NCBI RefSeq assembly: GCF_000143415.4
Contig: NW_003314269.1
Location: 86,401 to 150,400 of the forward strand
Reading direction: 5' to 3'
DNA: 64,000 nt
Origin: Selaginella moellendorffii
Taxonomy: Eukaryota; Streptophyta; Lycopodiopsida; Selaginellales; Selaginellaceae
Shown one piece after another: positions 44,640 to 55,905 of this stretch (positions are counted from its first letter, which is position 1; every line of letters starts with the position of its first letter). The notes beneath the pieces are model-generated. The model was not told where the DNA came from and did not search any database. It saw nothing but the letters and a program-made list of their open reading frames with translations. A program made the translations under genes and the position numbers.

Positions 44640-44955
44640 TATCTTATAGTGATTTACCATAGGATAACCATGAAGTGGAACTTAAACCCTTCATTTGCCA
44701 TGTGTCATATGCCACATATCCAAGGATAGTGGAGTGGAACACAAGTTTTAGGGGCCTTGAGCCACTAAATGAAGGTATGAAGCCAAACTCCTAAGTTTGC
44801 AGCTAAGGAGCGAAGGAACTAGAGCACGAAGTGACTCTTAAGTGTTCAACCCAAGGAGAGAGAGGACATGAACATAGAGCAATATTGGAATAGTCCTAAA
44901 GCATCTACCATCCCAATGCTAAGACTAGCATGCAAAATAAAGTCAAATGGAGTCT
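44640..44955 (+). repeat. dispersed repeat, inverted copy of 980-1290
   Basis: Diverged reverse complement of the repeat near the window start, here lying within the gypsy remnant. Non-coding. Confidence 0.55.
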
Positions 44956-46560
44956 GACACAACTTCAACATACTGATAGCCTAATACAAGGATATAGGTA
45001 CTCCACCATTGGTTTAGTTAGCCATGCCTGACTTACCCACTATCCCTTATACATTTGGAACCCCATAGTTCCCCCCTCCCCTCCCTCTTGAGGAACACAT
45101 GCTTTAGGGTTTCACCATTAATCACCCAGGAGTTAGTCATTAGGACAAGTGTGAAATTTACTAAATATAGAATGGCACTAGATTGCAAATTTAGACACGG
45201 GACCAACACCATTGTGTTCAAGACAATCTCTACATTTTGTAGATATGCTAAATTAGCAAATCTAAATAGTTTCCATAAATATTCATGGAACCAAACAGAA
45301 CCAATATGTAGGGCATGATAATGAGGGTGTTTGATAAACATGGTAAATTATCATCTGGCGATATTGAGGGATTAATCTCAATACACGAGGGTTTTTGTCA
45401 AGTTAGTGCAAAACAAAGCAAAAGAGAACTAAAAGCTAGGCAGAATATGCTCAATAAGAAACACATAGGAGTTCTTACCTTATATTTATTTTGGCTAAGT
45501 ACAAATGCTAAGCTCAATTTACTCACACTTGAACAAGAGGGATTGATAAATACCAAGCTCCTACCGTCATGGCAATAAAGAAAAAATATCCAAAAAAACT
45601 AATTGACAAGTAACTTTTGATACTTACAATCACATTTGTGACAAAAAGAGCATTTTGGTGGAAAGCAAAGAGTAAGTGGGTGATGTGGTGGAAAGCAACA
45701 CTAACACTGTTAATAAAGTTGATGTTGAGGAGAACAAACCCCTAGACTATTGTGGTGATAATTAGCATTGGAGGGTGAGGAGGCTTAAATCCCTAGGCAA
45801 TAGTGCTCTATGCTCACTTATTTTGGTGTTTGTGAAATTTCCCTCCATATTTTTTGGTGCACTACATGGGAACAAAGAATGAGCATAGAGAGTGGGAGAA
45901 GAGTGAGTGCTGAATATGTCAAGTTACCTTCCCCAAGTTGATAACCATCTTATTTTAGTTTGGAAGATGTGGAGAGAAAGGAATTGCTAAAGAAAAAATT
46001 AACCTACTCTTACCATGAAACTAACAAGAAGAAAAAGGAGATATCAAGTAGAGTAGTTTATTTAAGAGGTTTTAAAGTAAAAAGTGCTCTGAGATGCAGC
46101 ACAATCATTGGCGGGGTGATGTCAAGGTACTAGAGTATGCCTATGACTGAGACAAAGTCATTTCCTTTGCTAATATGCTAATAGGCTAAATATGATTAAT
46201 TAGTGGAGATTAACAATAATCTTAGGGTTGTGAAAATACAAAATAAAAAAGGTTTGAAAAAGCAAATGGGTGGTATGATGGAAAAAGCAAGTGTTGAGAA
46301 GGATGAACCTCAATTAACACTGGAGTGTGAGAAGGTTCAAGTCCCTAGGTAGTAGTGGTTTCTCCATACATTTCCCTCCATAGATAATTACATAGTTCTC
46401 ACCATTTTAATTAGTTTATGGCTAATAGGTGATCCTTCCTCTCAAGCTGGAAGTTCCTTCCTTTTGGACACCAGCAGCTCAAATTATGATTGGGATGGAG
46501 CTATTTAGTAGTGGCTAGAGCAGTTGGAGAAGCTGGATGAGACTCACCTCCTTCCTTTTC
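44956..46560. other. no gene recognised
   Basis: Short open frames at 45033-45341, 45055-45318 and 45315-45578 overlap on both strands and show no domain. At 45040-45120 'ccctccctcttgaggaacacatgctttagggtttcacc' looks like a decayed LTR segment ('tgaaagcccaaagc' reversed). The rest is AT-rich. Confidence 0.35.
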
Positions 46561-47465
46561 AAGCTTGTGAAGCTCTTCAATGTCAATGCAGGAAAGTGGT
46601 ATGATTGTTATATACGGGCTAAGAGATTTCAGGCAAAAGATCTTGTGCTGCTATACGAGAGTAAAATATTGGAAGTGGGCCAGCAAGCTCAAGATTCATT
46701 GGATTAGCCTATACTGTGTGAAGACCGTGAACACCAATGGTTCAGTGGAGATTGAGGATTTCAGTGGTAATCCTCTTCCAACATTGGTGAATGGAGCACA
46801 ACTTCATACATTCAATTTGGAGAGGAGTGCTTTGAGGATGTTGTACATTTGCCACTGGGATGATGTTGAGGGCCAGAGCCATCTCAAGACTTAGTCCAAG
46901 TTGGGGGCTTTTCTCCTTTTTTTTTCTTAGTTATAGTGAGGGGAATATTTGGTTTGGAAGGGATGCATCCCTTAGAGGTTGACAAGAGGGAGGATGGCTG
47001 TTTTCTAAGCATAGCATGTGTGGGAGTGAAGGGAGTGGAATAAAGAATGTGTTCGTGGGAAGATGCCTTGATCAACAGCCTTGGAGTGCATGGAGTGGAG
47101 GTTGACAATGCAGCAGCATCTATGAGCATTCAAAGAGCACATCATGATCAGGATCTCTTCAGACCAGCAGATTTGTGTTCATTGTCCTACTTGTGAACAG
47201 CCCTAGGTGAGGTTCCTGGTAGAGGTTCTCATGGAGATTGCCAATGAGGCTAGGGATAATAGTGATTTCTCCACTCTTGCTGGTGTTTTGTCACAAGGAG
47301 TGACACTCTTTTGACTCTAGAAAGACTCATTTAAAGCAGTTACTATCCAGCTTTCCCTAGAAGGTTCGTTTTTAAGTGTGACGCACAAATTGAGATTACA
47401 TGAGATAAAATGAAATATTCAAGATATACTTGTCATATTCAAGTCCTGATTTCCTGTGATTCATT

Positions 47466-47479
47466 GAGTATTTAAAGGC
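47466..47479 (+). promoter_or_regulatory. TATA-like box of hydrophobic-protein copy at 47537
   Basis: GAGTATTTAAAGGC, identical to the boxes before the copies at 34377 and 59715. Confidence 0.6.
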
Positions 47480-47536
47480 ATGGATGCCCCTCAGCTTACA
47501 CTATCCAAGCAACATTAGAAAATTAAATCGAAGAAA

Positions 47537-48158
47537 ATGGCAAAATCAAGCATAGCATTCATTCTCCCACTTGGTTGCCTCCTCCTTGTGAGTGTTGTTC
47601 ATGTTTCAGCGTTAGACAGTGATGTTAGTGGAGACCTCTCTGGTATAGTATATATAACTTGGTCTAAAGTTTCGTTTGACTCTTTGTCCATGTAAATTTG
47701 TTTGCAAGGCACTATGAGGTCTCTAAAGGAGGTACTTCCCACAAATGGGACTTCATCAGCATCAGACATTAGTGTCCCACTGGATGTGGTTGACAAAGTA
47801 CTTGCAATAGTCACTCAAGTTATAGCCAGTCTAAAGGACCTCGTCCTCAAAGTTCCTTTTGCTATGTGTCATCCTTTATCCAGTGATTATCATCCTTGAG
47901 ATCATTGTCATCTACATCCCTGGTGGCTTCCCTTGCCCACTTATCATTGGCGTCATCTGCAAGTATCTGCGCAATGCCATTCCTGTGTGGACTCCAATCA
48001 AGTTCATCAAAGTTGATCTAACTGTTATCTTGAGCCTCACCACAACTATCAAGCTTCTGCAGAGTGTGATTATCCTTGTTACTCCAAACAGTTGCATTTT
48101 CCTTGTGCTGAGTGCACTGGTCAATATCCTTAAGTCCGTTCTTGCATTACTCTATTAA
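47537..48158 (+). pseudogene. small hydrophobic protein gene with 1-nt insertion
   Basis: Exon 1 47537-47642 (MAKSSIAFILPLGCLLLVSV...), a 66-nt intron (47643-47708), then exon 2 to the stop at 48158. An extra T in the TTCCTTTTGC run near 47855-47860 (intact copies have TTCCTTTGC) shifts the frame, so translation ends after VPFAMCHPLSSDYHP. The remaining frame to ...LALLY is otherwise preserved. It could be an assembly error or a recent loss. Confidence 0.8.
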
Positions 48159-48169
48159 CCTGTCCGATA

Positions 48170-48345
48170 AAGTTTAAAATAAACAACGAAATAAAACTCT
48201 ACTAATCTTAAACATGATGTCAGATTGCCCACCATCCCCCGCAGTCTCAATGCTCGAGATTCGTCCTTGGGCAGAAACCCTTCGCAGATTTTGGAGTTTG
48301 GAGGACAGAATCTAGATTGCGCTTGATCATTTCTCTAATTAAAAA
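48170..48345. repeat. module repeated in inverted form at 55903-56060
   Basis: 'aaacttaaaataaacaacg...ctaattaaaaaggc' is the reverse complement of 55905-56060. It contains 'ggcagaaacccttcgcagattttgg' and looks like part of an exon or UTR of an unknown gene. Confidence 0.7.
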
Positions 48346-48349
48346 GGCT

Positions 48350-48619
48350 ATGAAAATCTTGTTGTATCCAAATCAGCTGGACATGCATTGCAACAAAGTC
48401 GTCGTCCAGATCGAGCTCGTCAGATTTCACACTAAAGCTAAGATTCCCCTCGTGGTCATGGACTCGGTTCTGCCGCCATGTGCCTTTGACTTGGTGGCAA
48501 CGTCACCAAGAAGGCCAGCACACTCTCACTTGAATCAATTCGCTCACCAGGGCAGCCATTCAGAACTCAAGGTGAAAGACACAGAGCTGCAACCAAGTAG
48601 TATTTATGGGACAGACTAA
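48350..48619 (+). pseudogene. fragment of an unknown host gene
   Basis: A 90-codon frame (MKILLYPNQLDMHC...). In another frame the peptide TKKASTLSLESIRSPGQPF parallels TKNVSVLSLESVCSGNRKPGQPF readable at 50338-50415 and 52605-52672. This shows that several diverged copies of one exon exist and that the annotated frame is probably not the original one. Function unknown. Confidence 0.35.
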
Positions 48620-48975
48620 TATACTACTAGGCATGGTCACGTGACGCAAGCGGCACAATGCCGCTACCCAAAATAGTGGCCGTAGCGGAAAGCCATGCAG
48701 CGCTCGGAGAGACTGAAGAATGGCACAAGCACTTCCAGCACAAACAACACCACCATAAAGACTCATCAGTCTCGCCGCTGCTGACCCGGTACTGATCCCC
48801 ACCACCCCGAAACCCACAGCTCGATGCCCGCAGAATCTATGACCGGCCCTCCAGCCGAAACAGCAGCAATCACCAACAGCATCTTGTTGAACGAAAGAAA
48901 ACACCTCGTGCTGATGGTGAACAGCGCTTTCAGGTCGTCTCCTTGAAACCCGAGTGTGTAAAGATTCAGTCTCAG
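48560..48975 (-). pseudogene. Ifi-6-16/ISG12-like gene, decayed copy
   Basis: The minus strand encodes, across a frameshift, NKMLLVIAAVSAGGPVIDS, then GFGVVGISTGSAAARLMSLYG and AGSACAILQSL. The Gly/Ala-rich order 'GisaGSaAa.lMSl.gg..aGS..AiLQS.GA.G' is the hallmark of the Ifi-6-16 family, small membrane proteins known in animals and found sporadically in other eukaryotes. The frameshift lies near 48830. A copy at 57467-57894 is nearly identical. Identification is by motif only. Confidence 0.45.
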
Positions 48976-49125
48976 AGATTTTTCAGACCACTCTGCCGAT
49001 GTGGATTGAAGACTCTCTTGTTGGACTGCTGGCTTCTGGCTTTAAAGATTGTATAAATTTAATTAGATAAAAGAAACGTAAGATTTCCCCTAACATTTAG
49101 TCAGAAACGTCATAGCTTCAACATA

Positions 49126-49138
49126 ACCCTATATAAAA
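49126..49138 (+). promoter_or_regulatory. TATA box (cctatataaaaaa)
   Basis: A strong TATA box upstream of the decayed hydrophobic-gene copy at 49311. The same promoter segment ('gtttggtaaaatttgtagagtataacatg') recurs at 51028 and 58050. Confidence 0.55.
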
Positions 49139-49310
49139 AAAGTTTGGTAAAATTTGTAGAGTATAACATGTTTGCTGGGGCACATAAGGGGTGATGCTAT
49201 CTACCTACTCTTCCTTTACTCACTCTCAAGCTTGAGCAGCCCTTTGCTCCTTCGTTCATATGTTGTGCCTCAGATTGATAACTAAGCAACATTAGGTGAT
49301 TAAATCGAGC

Positions 49311-50245
49311 ATGATGTTCATGCATGCCTCCTCCTTGTGAGTTTTTTTTTCATGTTTCAGCCATAGTGGAGACATCTTTGGTATGGCAAACTTGCTTTCT
49401 AAAGCTTGGGTCGTATCCAGTGGGGCAAAGAGTTTCCACAAGGGTTATGAACATCTGAATCAGAACAACTATGTAGGTTTAAGAGTGTGATCCAAACCTT
49501 GAACAGAGTCATTTTTGAAAACATCTGAAAGTATATTTTCCCATTGGAGAAAGTGACGACATCACTTCCCGCAGCATCACGACGTCACTAATCTCATTTG
49601 GTTTCCTAGGATCAGATTTATGCTCAAATTTAGGATAAAAGATGACACTTAGCAGAAGACAAGGTCCTTTGGCTTGGCTTGTGGCTTCACCGGTTTAGGG
49701 TGAAGCCACAACCACAACATCACATTCTCTACTCGCCACCACAGCGCGCATTGGGACGGGTCCTAGTGAAAGCCAAGAGACTCAGACCTTGTCCTCAAAG
49801 TTCCTTTGCTAAGTGTCAATCCTTTATCTGATGATTATCATCCTTGAGATCATTGTGATACACATCCCTGGTGGCTTCCCTTGCCTGATTATCATTGGGT
49901 GTCTGCGCAATGCCATTACAGTGTAGACTCCAATCAAGTTCATCAAAATTGATCTAACTGTTATCGTGAGCATCTCAAAGTTCCTTTGCTTGGTGTCATC
50001 CTTTATCCAGTGATTATCATCCTTGAGATCATTGGGGGATCATTGTGATGTTGGTGGCCGATTATCATTGGCATCATCTGCAAGTATCTGTATGTAGACA
50101 CCAATCAAGTTCATTAAAGTTGATCTCGTGAGCCTCAGGAATTATCAATCTCTCGTGATTATCTTTGGCAGTTGCATTTTCCTAGTGCTGGGTGCACTGG
50201 TTAATATCCTTAAGTCGGTGTTGAGATTACTCTATTAAAATTGTA
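49311..50245 (+). pseudogene. hydrophobic-protein gene remnant (exon 1 plus rearranged exon 2 pieces)
   Basis: A decayed signal-peptide exon (49311-49382, 'atgcctcctccttgtgag...catgtttcagcc') is followed by 400 bp of unrelated DNA. Two partial, internally duplicated exon-2 segments follow (about 49790-49975 and 49976-50240, both with 'cctttatc(t/c)...gattatcatccttgagatcatt'). Multiple deletions; no usable frame. Confidence 0.7.
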
Positions 50246-50274
50246 TCATGAAATTTAAGTATTTTATGTTCGCA

Positions 50275-50990
50275 TCATGTTCCCACCAGGCCAGGTGGCC
50301 TTTGCATTCGGCAGAAACAAGGAATTGGTTTTGGTCACCAAAAATGTCAGCGTACTATCCCTTGAATCAGTCTGCTCTGGGAATAGAAAACCAGGACAGC
50401 CATTCCGGAACTAAAATGGTCTAAATGGACGAGGCAGTGTGAGAAGTGCAAAAGAGTGACTATTCAAAAGAAAGTACTGCTCTGGAGAATTAAGCTGCTG
50501 CGAACAACTACTACTACTAGGCATGATAAGTGGCAGCAACGCCACTACCCACAACCGATGCTATGCTTGAATTAGCAGAAAGACCTGCAGCCCCTGCAGA
50601 TTGGAGAATGGCGCACAGACTTCCCGCAGGAGCAGCACCTCCGTAAAGACTCATCAGACTCGCCGCTGCCGACCCGGTGCTGATCCCGCAGCCCCAAAAC
50701 CCGCAGCTGCGGAGAAACTACGGCTGGTGTTGCTACTTTCCACCCACTATTCACAATGCTTGCAGGACAGCTAGGCTAGTTGAAAATGCCATGGTTGACT
50801 TCAATGTTCGAGTACCTTACAGAGCATCACCAAAGGCACAACACGGCGTTAGACGAGACGAGCACCAGATAGATTGACAAGTAGCCTTTTCGTTCCGCTG
50901 GCAATAGCATTGCGCTATACCCAGGCACGGCAACTCATCATGGATCTGGGCGGCAGGCAGCAGGGGAACGTGGACACCAGTTGTAGCACA
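50275..50990. pseudogene. mosaic of host-gene fragments (unknown exon, Ifi-6-16-like, unknown exon)
   Basis: 50275-50430 is the LSLESVCSG exon fragment. 50530-50760 on the minus strand is an Ifi-6-16-like core (GISTGSAAASLMSLYGG, AGSLCAILQSAGAAGLS), better preserved than the copies at 48.6 and 57.7 kb. 50787-50990 is the fragment also found at 35600-35830 and 53240. Confidence 0.5.
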
Positions 50991-50999
50991 ATAAAAGAT

Positions 51000-52240
51000 A
51001 AACTTGTCGGTGGCCTAAAAGTTTGGTAGAATTTGTAGAGTATAACATGTTTGCTGGGGCACATAAGGGGTGATGCTATCTACCTACTCTCCCTTCACTC
51101 ACTCTCAAGCTTGAGCAGCCCTTTGCTCCTTCGTTCATATATTGTGCCTCAGATTGATAACTAAGTGATTAAATCTAAGAAAATGGCAAAATCAAGCATG
51201 ATGTTCATTCTTTCACTTGCATGTCTCCTCCTTGCGAGTTTTTTTCATGTTTCAGCCATGGTGGAGACATCTTTGGTATGGCAAACTTGCTGTCTAAAGT
51301 TTTGTTGTTAATTACTTTTAAATCTTTTTGCAAGGCATACAGGAGGTACTGCCTACAAATGAAACTTCATCAGCATCAGACTGGATCTAGTTGACAGAAT
51401 GGTCACTGAAAGTCTTAGCATCTGATTCTTGGGTCGTAGGCTGGGCAAAGGGTTTCCACATGGGTTATGAAGGTAAGAATGAAACTGAATCAGAATAACT
51501 ACTATGTAAGCTTAAGAGTGTGATTCTCAGATTTGGGCATGCTTAAGCAGAGCCATTTTTTAAAACATCTCAAAGTATATTTTCCCATCGGAGAAAGTGA
51601 CGACATCACATCATGACATCACTAATCTCATTAGATGAGGATCAGATTTATGCTTAAATTTAGGATAAAAGATGACACTTAGCAAAGAAACTTTGAAGAC
51701 AAGGTCCTTTGGCTTGGCTTGTGGCTCTACTTTTCTACCATAACATCACATTCTCTACTCACCACCACAACGCGCATTGGGACAGGTTCTAGTGGAAGCC
51801 AAGAGACTCAGACCTCGTCCTCAAAGTTCCTTTGCTAAGTGTCAATCCTTTTATCATCCTTGAGATCATTGTGATATACATCCCTGGTGGCTTCCCTGAT
51901 TATCATTGGGTATCTGGGCAATGCTAGACTCCAATCAAGTTCATCAAAATTGATCTAACTGTTATCGTGAGCATCTCAAAGTTCCTTTGCTTGGTGTCAT
52001 CCTTTATCCGGTGACTATCATCCTTGAGATCATTGGGGGATCATTGTGATGTACATCCCTGGTGGCCGATTATCATTGGCATCATCTGCAAGTATCTGTA
52101 TGTAGACACCAATCAAGTTCATTAAAGTTGATCTCGTGAGCCTCAAGAATTATCAATCTTCCGTGATTATCTTTGGCAGTTGCATTTTCCTAGTGCTGGG
52201 TGCACTGGTTAATATCCTTAAGTCGGTGGTTTAACATGAA
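51000..52240 (+). pseudogene. hydrophobic-protein gene remnant, duplicate of 49140-50240
   Basis: The promoter segment and exon 1 at 51183-51275 (MAKSSMMFILSLACLLLASFF...) are well kept. The next exon at about 51334 reads QEVLPTNETSSASD and then a stop. Rearranged exon-2 pieces follow at 51810-52235 in the same order as in the 49.3-50.2 kb copy. This is a tandem duplication of the whole 1.1 kb unit. Confidence 0.7.
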
Positions 52241-52800
52241 ATTTAATTATGTTCGCATCATGTTCCCACCAGACCAAGCAGAATTTTAGGAATCGTACAA
52301 TGGATGTAGTCCGAACCAAGTCTGCCATCAAAGGTGGCCACCCATGATGCTCTCGTATGTCGAGTTCGTTCTTTGGGAAATAGGAGTAAAAGTTTGAAGT
52401 TGCATATTTCTTTACTGTATTTACACAGAATTGGAGAGTTGGCTGATCTTCTTGGAGTGACGCTCTCTCCAGGAGGTGTAGTTCGGCCTGCTCTTGGAGC
52501 CAAAAGTTCTGCACCGCAGTCCTCGTCCAGATCGTCAGGGACTCGGCCAATCCTGCTGCCAGGTGGCCTTTGCATTCGGCAGAAACAAGGAATTGGTTTT
52601 GGTCACCAAAAATGCCAGCGTACTAGAATCAGTCTGCTCTGGGTATAGAAAACCAGGACAGCCATTCCAGAACTAAAATGGTCTAAATGGACGAGGCAGT
52701 GTGAGAAGTGCAAAAGATTGGCTATTCGAAAGAGGGTACTGCTTTGGAGAATTAAGCTGCTGCAAACAGTTACTTTGGAACAGTAATACAAACAGCACCT
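52241..52800 (+). pseudogene. unknown host-gene fragment, extended copy
   Basis: The 104-codon plus frame 52334-52648 includes GELADLLGVTLSPGGVVRPALGA. 52555-52680 repeats 50285-50415 (TKNASVLESVCSG, KPGQPFQN). Frames break at each segment. The minus-strand frames of 105-110 codons are considered shadows. Family not recognised. Confidence 0.35.
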
Positions 52801-53235
52801 CTGTAAAGATTAGACTTTAACCCCCCCCTTACTTGGCTACCCCCTTGCCACGCTCACTCCTCGCTCCCTCTGTGGCACTTTGTGTCACGCCTGAGTCCTA
52901 AATGTTTAACGACTAAAATTAAATTAGTAACGTTAAAATTTAATTAGTAGATGTTGTTAACAGGTACATTAACGACTATAATTTTGTATAATTTATAAGT
53001 ATATAACCTACACTTGGTTTAGATTTTTTCTCATGTTCCTTTTTATATTTTCTTTCTTATTTTTATCATTCTCTTTTGTATATAGGAATATATAAATCAT
53101 TCTTACTTTTTCTGTTCTTATTGAGAGAATTAATAATAAAACAATCTTTAATTTATAGTAATGAAGTGGTTATGCAAATCCAAATAAGCAAATGGGGCCC
53201 ACCCTAAATAAAAAGGGTGCTGAATTGTGCATTCT
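52801..53235. other. AT-rich spacer, no gene recognised
   Basis: Starts with a C-rich stretch and a tandem-like 'aattaaattagtaacgttaaaatttaattagtag', then AT-rich DNA. No supported frame or RNA. Confidence 0.5.
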
Positions 53236-53239
53236 ACCT

Positions 53240-53501
53240 GAAAATGCCATGGTTGACTTCAGTGTTCAGGGTTAGACAAGACGAGCACCAGATAGATTGA
53301 CAGGTAGCCTTTTTGTTCCACGCGCAACAGCATTGCACTATACCCAGACATGGCAACTCATCACGGACCTGGGCGAGCAGGCAGCAGGAGAACGTGGACA
53401 TTAGTTGTAGCACACCTGATTATGACGAGTACACCTGCAAAGTCGTCAGGAATATCAAGCTCTTGGACTTTGTTACAAAAGCAGACCATGTTGTATTATG
53501 A
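53240..53501 (+). pseudogene. fragment of an unknown gene (DYDEYTCKVVR)
   Basis: The 62-codon frame 53313-53501 ends ..DYDEYTCKVVRNIKLLDFVTKADHVVL. Copies are at 35600-35830 (minus) and 50787-50990. All are partial. It may be a host exon carried in the duplicated units. Confidence 0.35.
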
Positions 53502-53559
53502 AACGGTGTTGTGTTATTGTTGATACATGGTAAAATATATGGGTTTATTGTGACGATCC

Positions 53560-55640
53560 ATGGCGGCATCTGGATCACTCACGTGGCTGTGTGCTGACGT
53601 GGTCTCGTTCACTCCTCCTCAAGGCCAACGTCTAAAGTCAGCCCAAGAGCCTTCGTTCAAAGTTAGCTGGTTAGTCCCTACCACGTACCTCATAATACGT
53701 TTCAAAAGCCTGCCAGTGTGCTGTGGAGGGATGGTCCAGGTACTTCGCCACTGTTCCCACAGCATACACAAGGTCAGGCCAAGTGGAGATTACCAGGTAG
53801 ATCAGGCTGCCGACCATAGAGCGATAGACTGCTCTAGATGCTTTCTCCTCCTTGGGAGATTGATCAAGGTACTCTCCACTCTCAGCAGATAATTTCGTGC
53901 CTGCATCCATGAGCAAGGGCATACCTCTGGAGCACGTTGGAAACATATTTTGCCTGGCTTAGCTCCAGAGTGCCTCGCTCCCTGTTGTGCGTCACCTCAG
54001 AAATGTAACTCACCAAGGTCTTTCAATCTATTTTCGTGTACCATTGGCGTGGCGACTGCTTGAGTCCGTAGAGAGCTTTGTTAAGCTTGCAAACGAGGTG
54101 TTCTTCTCCAGGCTGGATAAAACCAGGAGGCTGAGCCACATACACCTCTTCATCGATGACGCTGTTAAGGAATGCAGTACAAACGTCAAGTTGAAGCTCG
54201 AGATCCAATTCTGCAGCTAAGATACGAATGGTTGTGAGTTTCACCACAAGGCTGTAAGTCTCCGTGTAGTCCAGCTCATGAACTTGAGAAAATCCGCATG
54301 CCACAAATCTCACCTTGTAGCGCTCAATGCTTCCATCGGTGTTGTATTTTTTCTTAAACAACCACTTGGATGAGACAAGCTTTCTTCGAGCTGGAAGTTC
54401 AACCAGCGACCAAGTGTTGTTTTTCTGGAGAGAATCATACTCCTCCTGCTGGCTGCCTGCCAGTGCTCAGCTTCTGGTTCGTGTAGAGCCGCCTAGGGAC
54501 TGATGGAGCCGTCATAGCCCAGAAGTAGGCATGCTTTCCTGTAGGCATCACCTCCTTGGCCTTAAGAGATGGTTTCACGACACGACCCGAGCGTGTCACC
54601 GGCTGGAGGAGGTGGTAGCTTGGGAATGCGGAGGAGTGGTGGCATCTTGATATAGCTCGTCGCCAACGAACAGGTCAGCCACGAGCCTGGAAAGATCTGG
54701 CCGTTCCAGGTCGGTGGTGCTTGAGGATGTGGCCTGTGGAGTTGTCAAGGAAGAGAAGTACCGTGAGCAGCTCCTCCTGCCAGATCGCCTCCTCTGGGCG
54801 CTCCTTCAGCAACTCCTGGCTCTGCATCGGCTGGATTGTCTGGGTGGAGATGCCAAAATCTCAGAAAGATCCACGAGAGGTGGTGGAGAAACAGGAGGGA
54901 GTCTCTGGGTATCTCGATAAAGATGAGCTTCATCAAACACCACATCTCGGCTCACCATAGGCTTTTATCTATGCATTTCTCGCTCTTGGGATCCAACTTC
55001 TAATGATGCCCTAATGTCCCTGTCCCTGTAGAGAGTCTCAGCTCGTCTACCAGAAGCTACTGGATGGCCAGTATCGTCAAAGATGGTGCATCTGTCTGTG
55101 TTGAGAAGCCTTGATCTGCTAGTACACCAGCTGAGAACACTGTCTGTCCTGCTTCTAGTACGTAGTAGACCTGGTTCACAAGCTTCTCAGCTCCACTCTC
55201 CAACTTTATGATGACCGTGCCTTCCACTGTTAAGGGGCGTTTGTCTCTTACAAAAACTTGCTTCTCCTGCTCCAATGGCTGGTACTTGTGGAAAGCTATC
55301 TTCAACTGTGTGAGGTGCATCAAGGCTCCAAAATCCATCTAGAGCACTTCGGCTTTGGACACAGTGGATGAAGATGAAGCAAGCGTCATCATCAGCATCG
55401 TGTCAGGTTGGCATAAAAGAAGAGCTTCTTTCAGCGCGAGCTTTCTCTGCGGCTTTCTTGATCCAGCATTCACGCTCCACGTGGTCAGCTTTGCCGCAGT
55501 AGCTACATGGGCCCTTGCGTTTTTTATTGGTTGCAAATCCAGGGCTGGGAGAAGGGCCTTTTTGTCCTCGAACAGGGCCATCTCGTTTCTTCCCACCCGA
55601 TTGCTTTCCCATGATCAAGGCCTGCTCCACCCGAGCAGCC
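53560..55640 (-). mobile_element. Ty1/copia retrotransposon remnant
   Basis: Leftward order: gag zinc knuckle CSYCGKADHVEREC (about 55475-55516), a protease-region segment at 55057-55338 (MDFGALMHLTQL, where copia has D-S-G-A-S, and FSAGVLADQGFS), RT at 54023-54361 (YKVRFVACGFSQ, LDLELQLDVCTAFLNSVIDEE, LNKALYGLKQSPRQWY) and the post-RT segment at 53671-53946 (YRSMVGSLIYLV..TWPDLVYAVGTVAKYL). Most of the integrase is absent between about 54.4 and 55.0 kb, where only scattered reads remain. Several frameshifts. No clear LTRs. Confidence 0.75.
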
Positions 55641-55905
55641 TGAGAGCTGTGACATGAAATCCGCATAGAGATGAATCCCTCTGGTGCCGCAGCGTCGCCA
55701 TCGCCATCATCTCTCATTCTCTATCAAAATATTTCGAGATAGAATTAAAAACCCTCACGGCTATGGTGTCGCTAGGAAATATTTCCACCCCAGCCACGAT
55801 CAATCCCACTCGCTACGCTGCTGCTGCCGGATCGAGCAAACACCAATGCAAGCTTCCATCGCCGCGAGGGATGAACTGCTAGGGCTCATCTCTGATGGCC
55901 TTTTT
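55641..55905 (+). pseudogene. 5' fragment of the fibrillin gene with its promoter
   Basis: The promoter segment matches 35330-35450 reversed. At 55760 MVSLGNISTPATI...AAAAGSSKHQC corresponds to fibrillin residues 1-30. A 1-nt deletion then shifts the frame, and the homology ends at 55903 within 'gggctcatctctgat', where an inverted module begins. Confidence 0.75.

Larger units (their letters stand above)
42838..46900 (+). mobile_element. decayed Ty3/gypsy pol (RNase H, integrase), interrupted by insertions
   Basis: RNase H at about 42840-42990 (PMFYASK, LSSTEKNYTMIECDREW). Integrase core at about 44090-44560 (WGIDFMGPF, MVCTDYMAKWVEAKAFQVDT, EFLYKNIIISFGC). Integrase C-terminal end at about 46690-46830 (VNTNGSVEIEDFSGNPLPTLVNGAQL). 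A TRIM lies between RNase H and integrase, and 44640-46560 (repeat copy plus unknown DNA) separates the core from its C-terminus. Frames are broken throughout. Confidence 0.65.
48345..49640. repeat. 1.3 kb direct repeat, copy 1 (partner 57268-58570)
   Basis: Nearly identical over its length, including an Ifi-6-16-like gene fragment on the minus strand, a TATA box and a decayed hydrophobic-gene exon 1. Confidence 0.85.
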
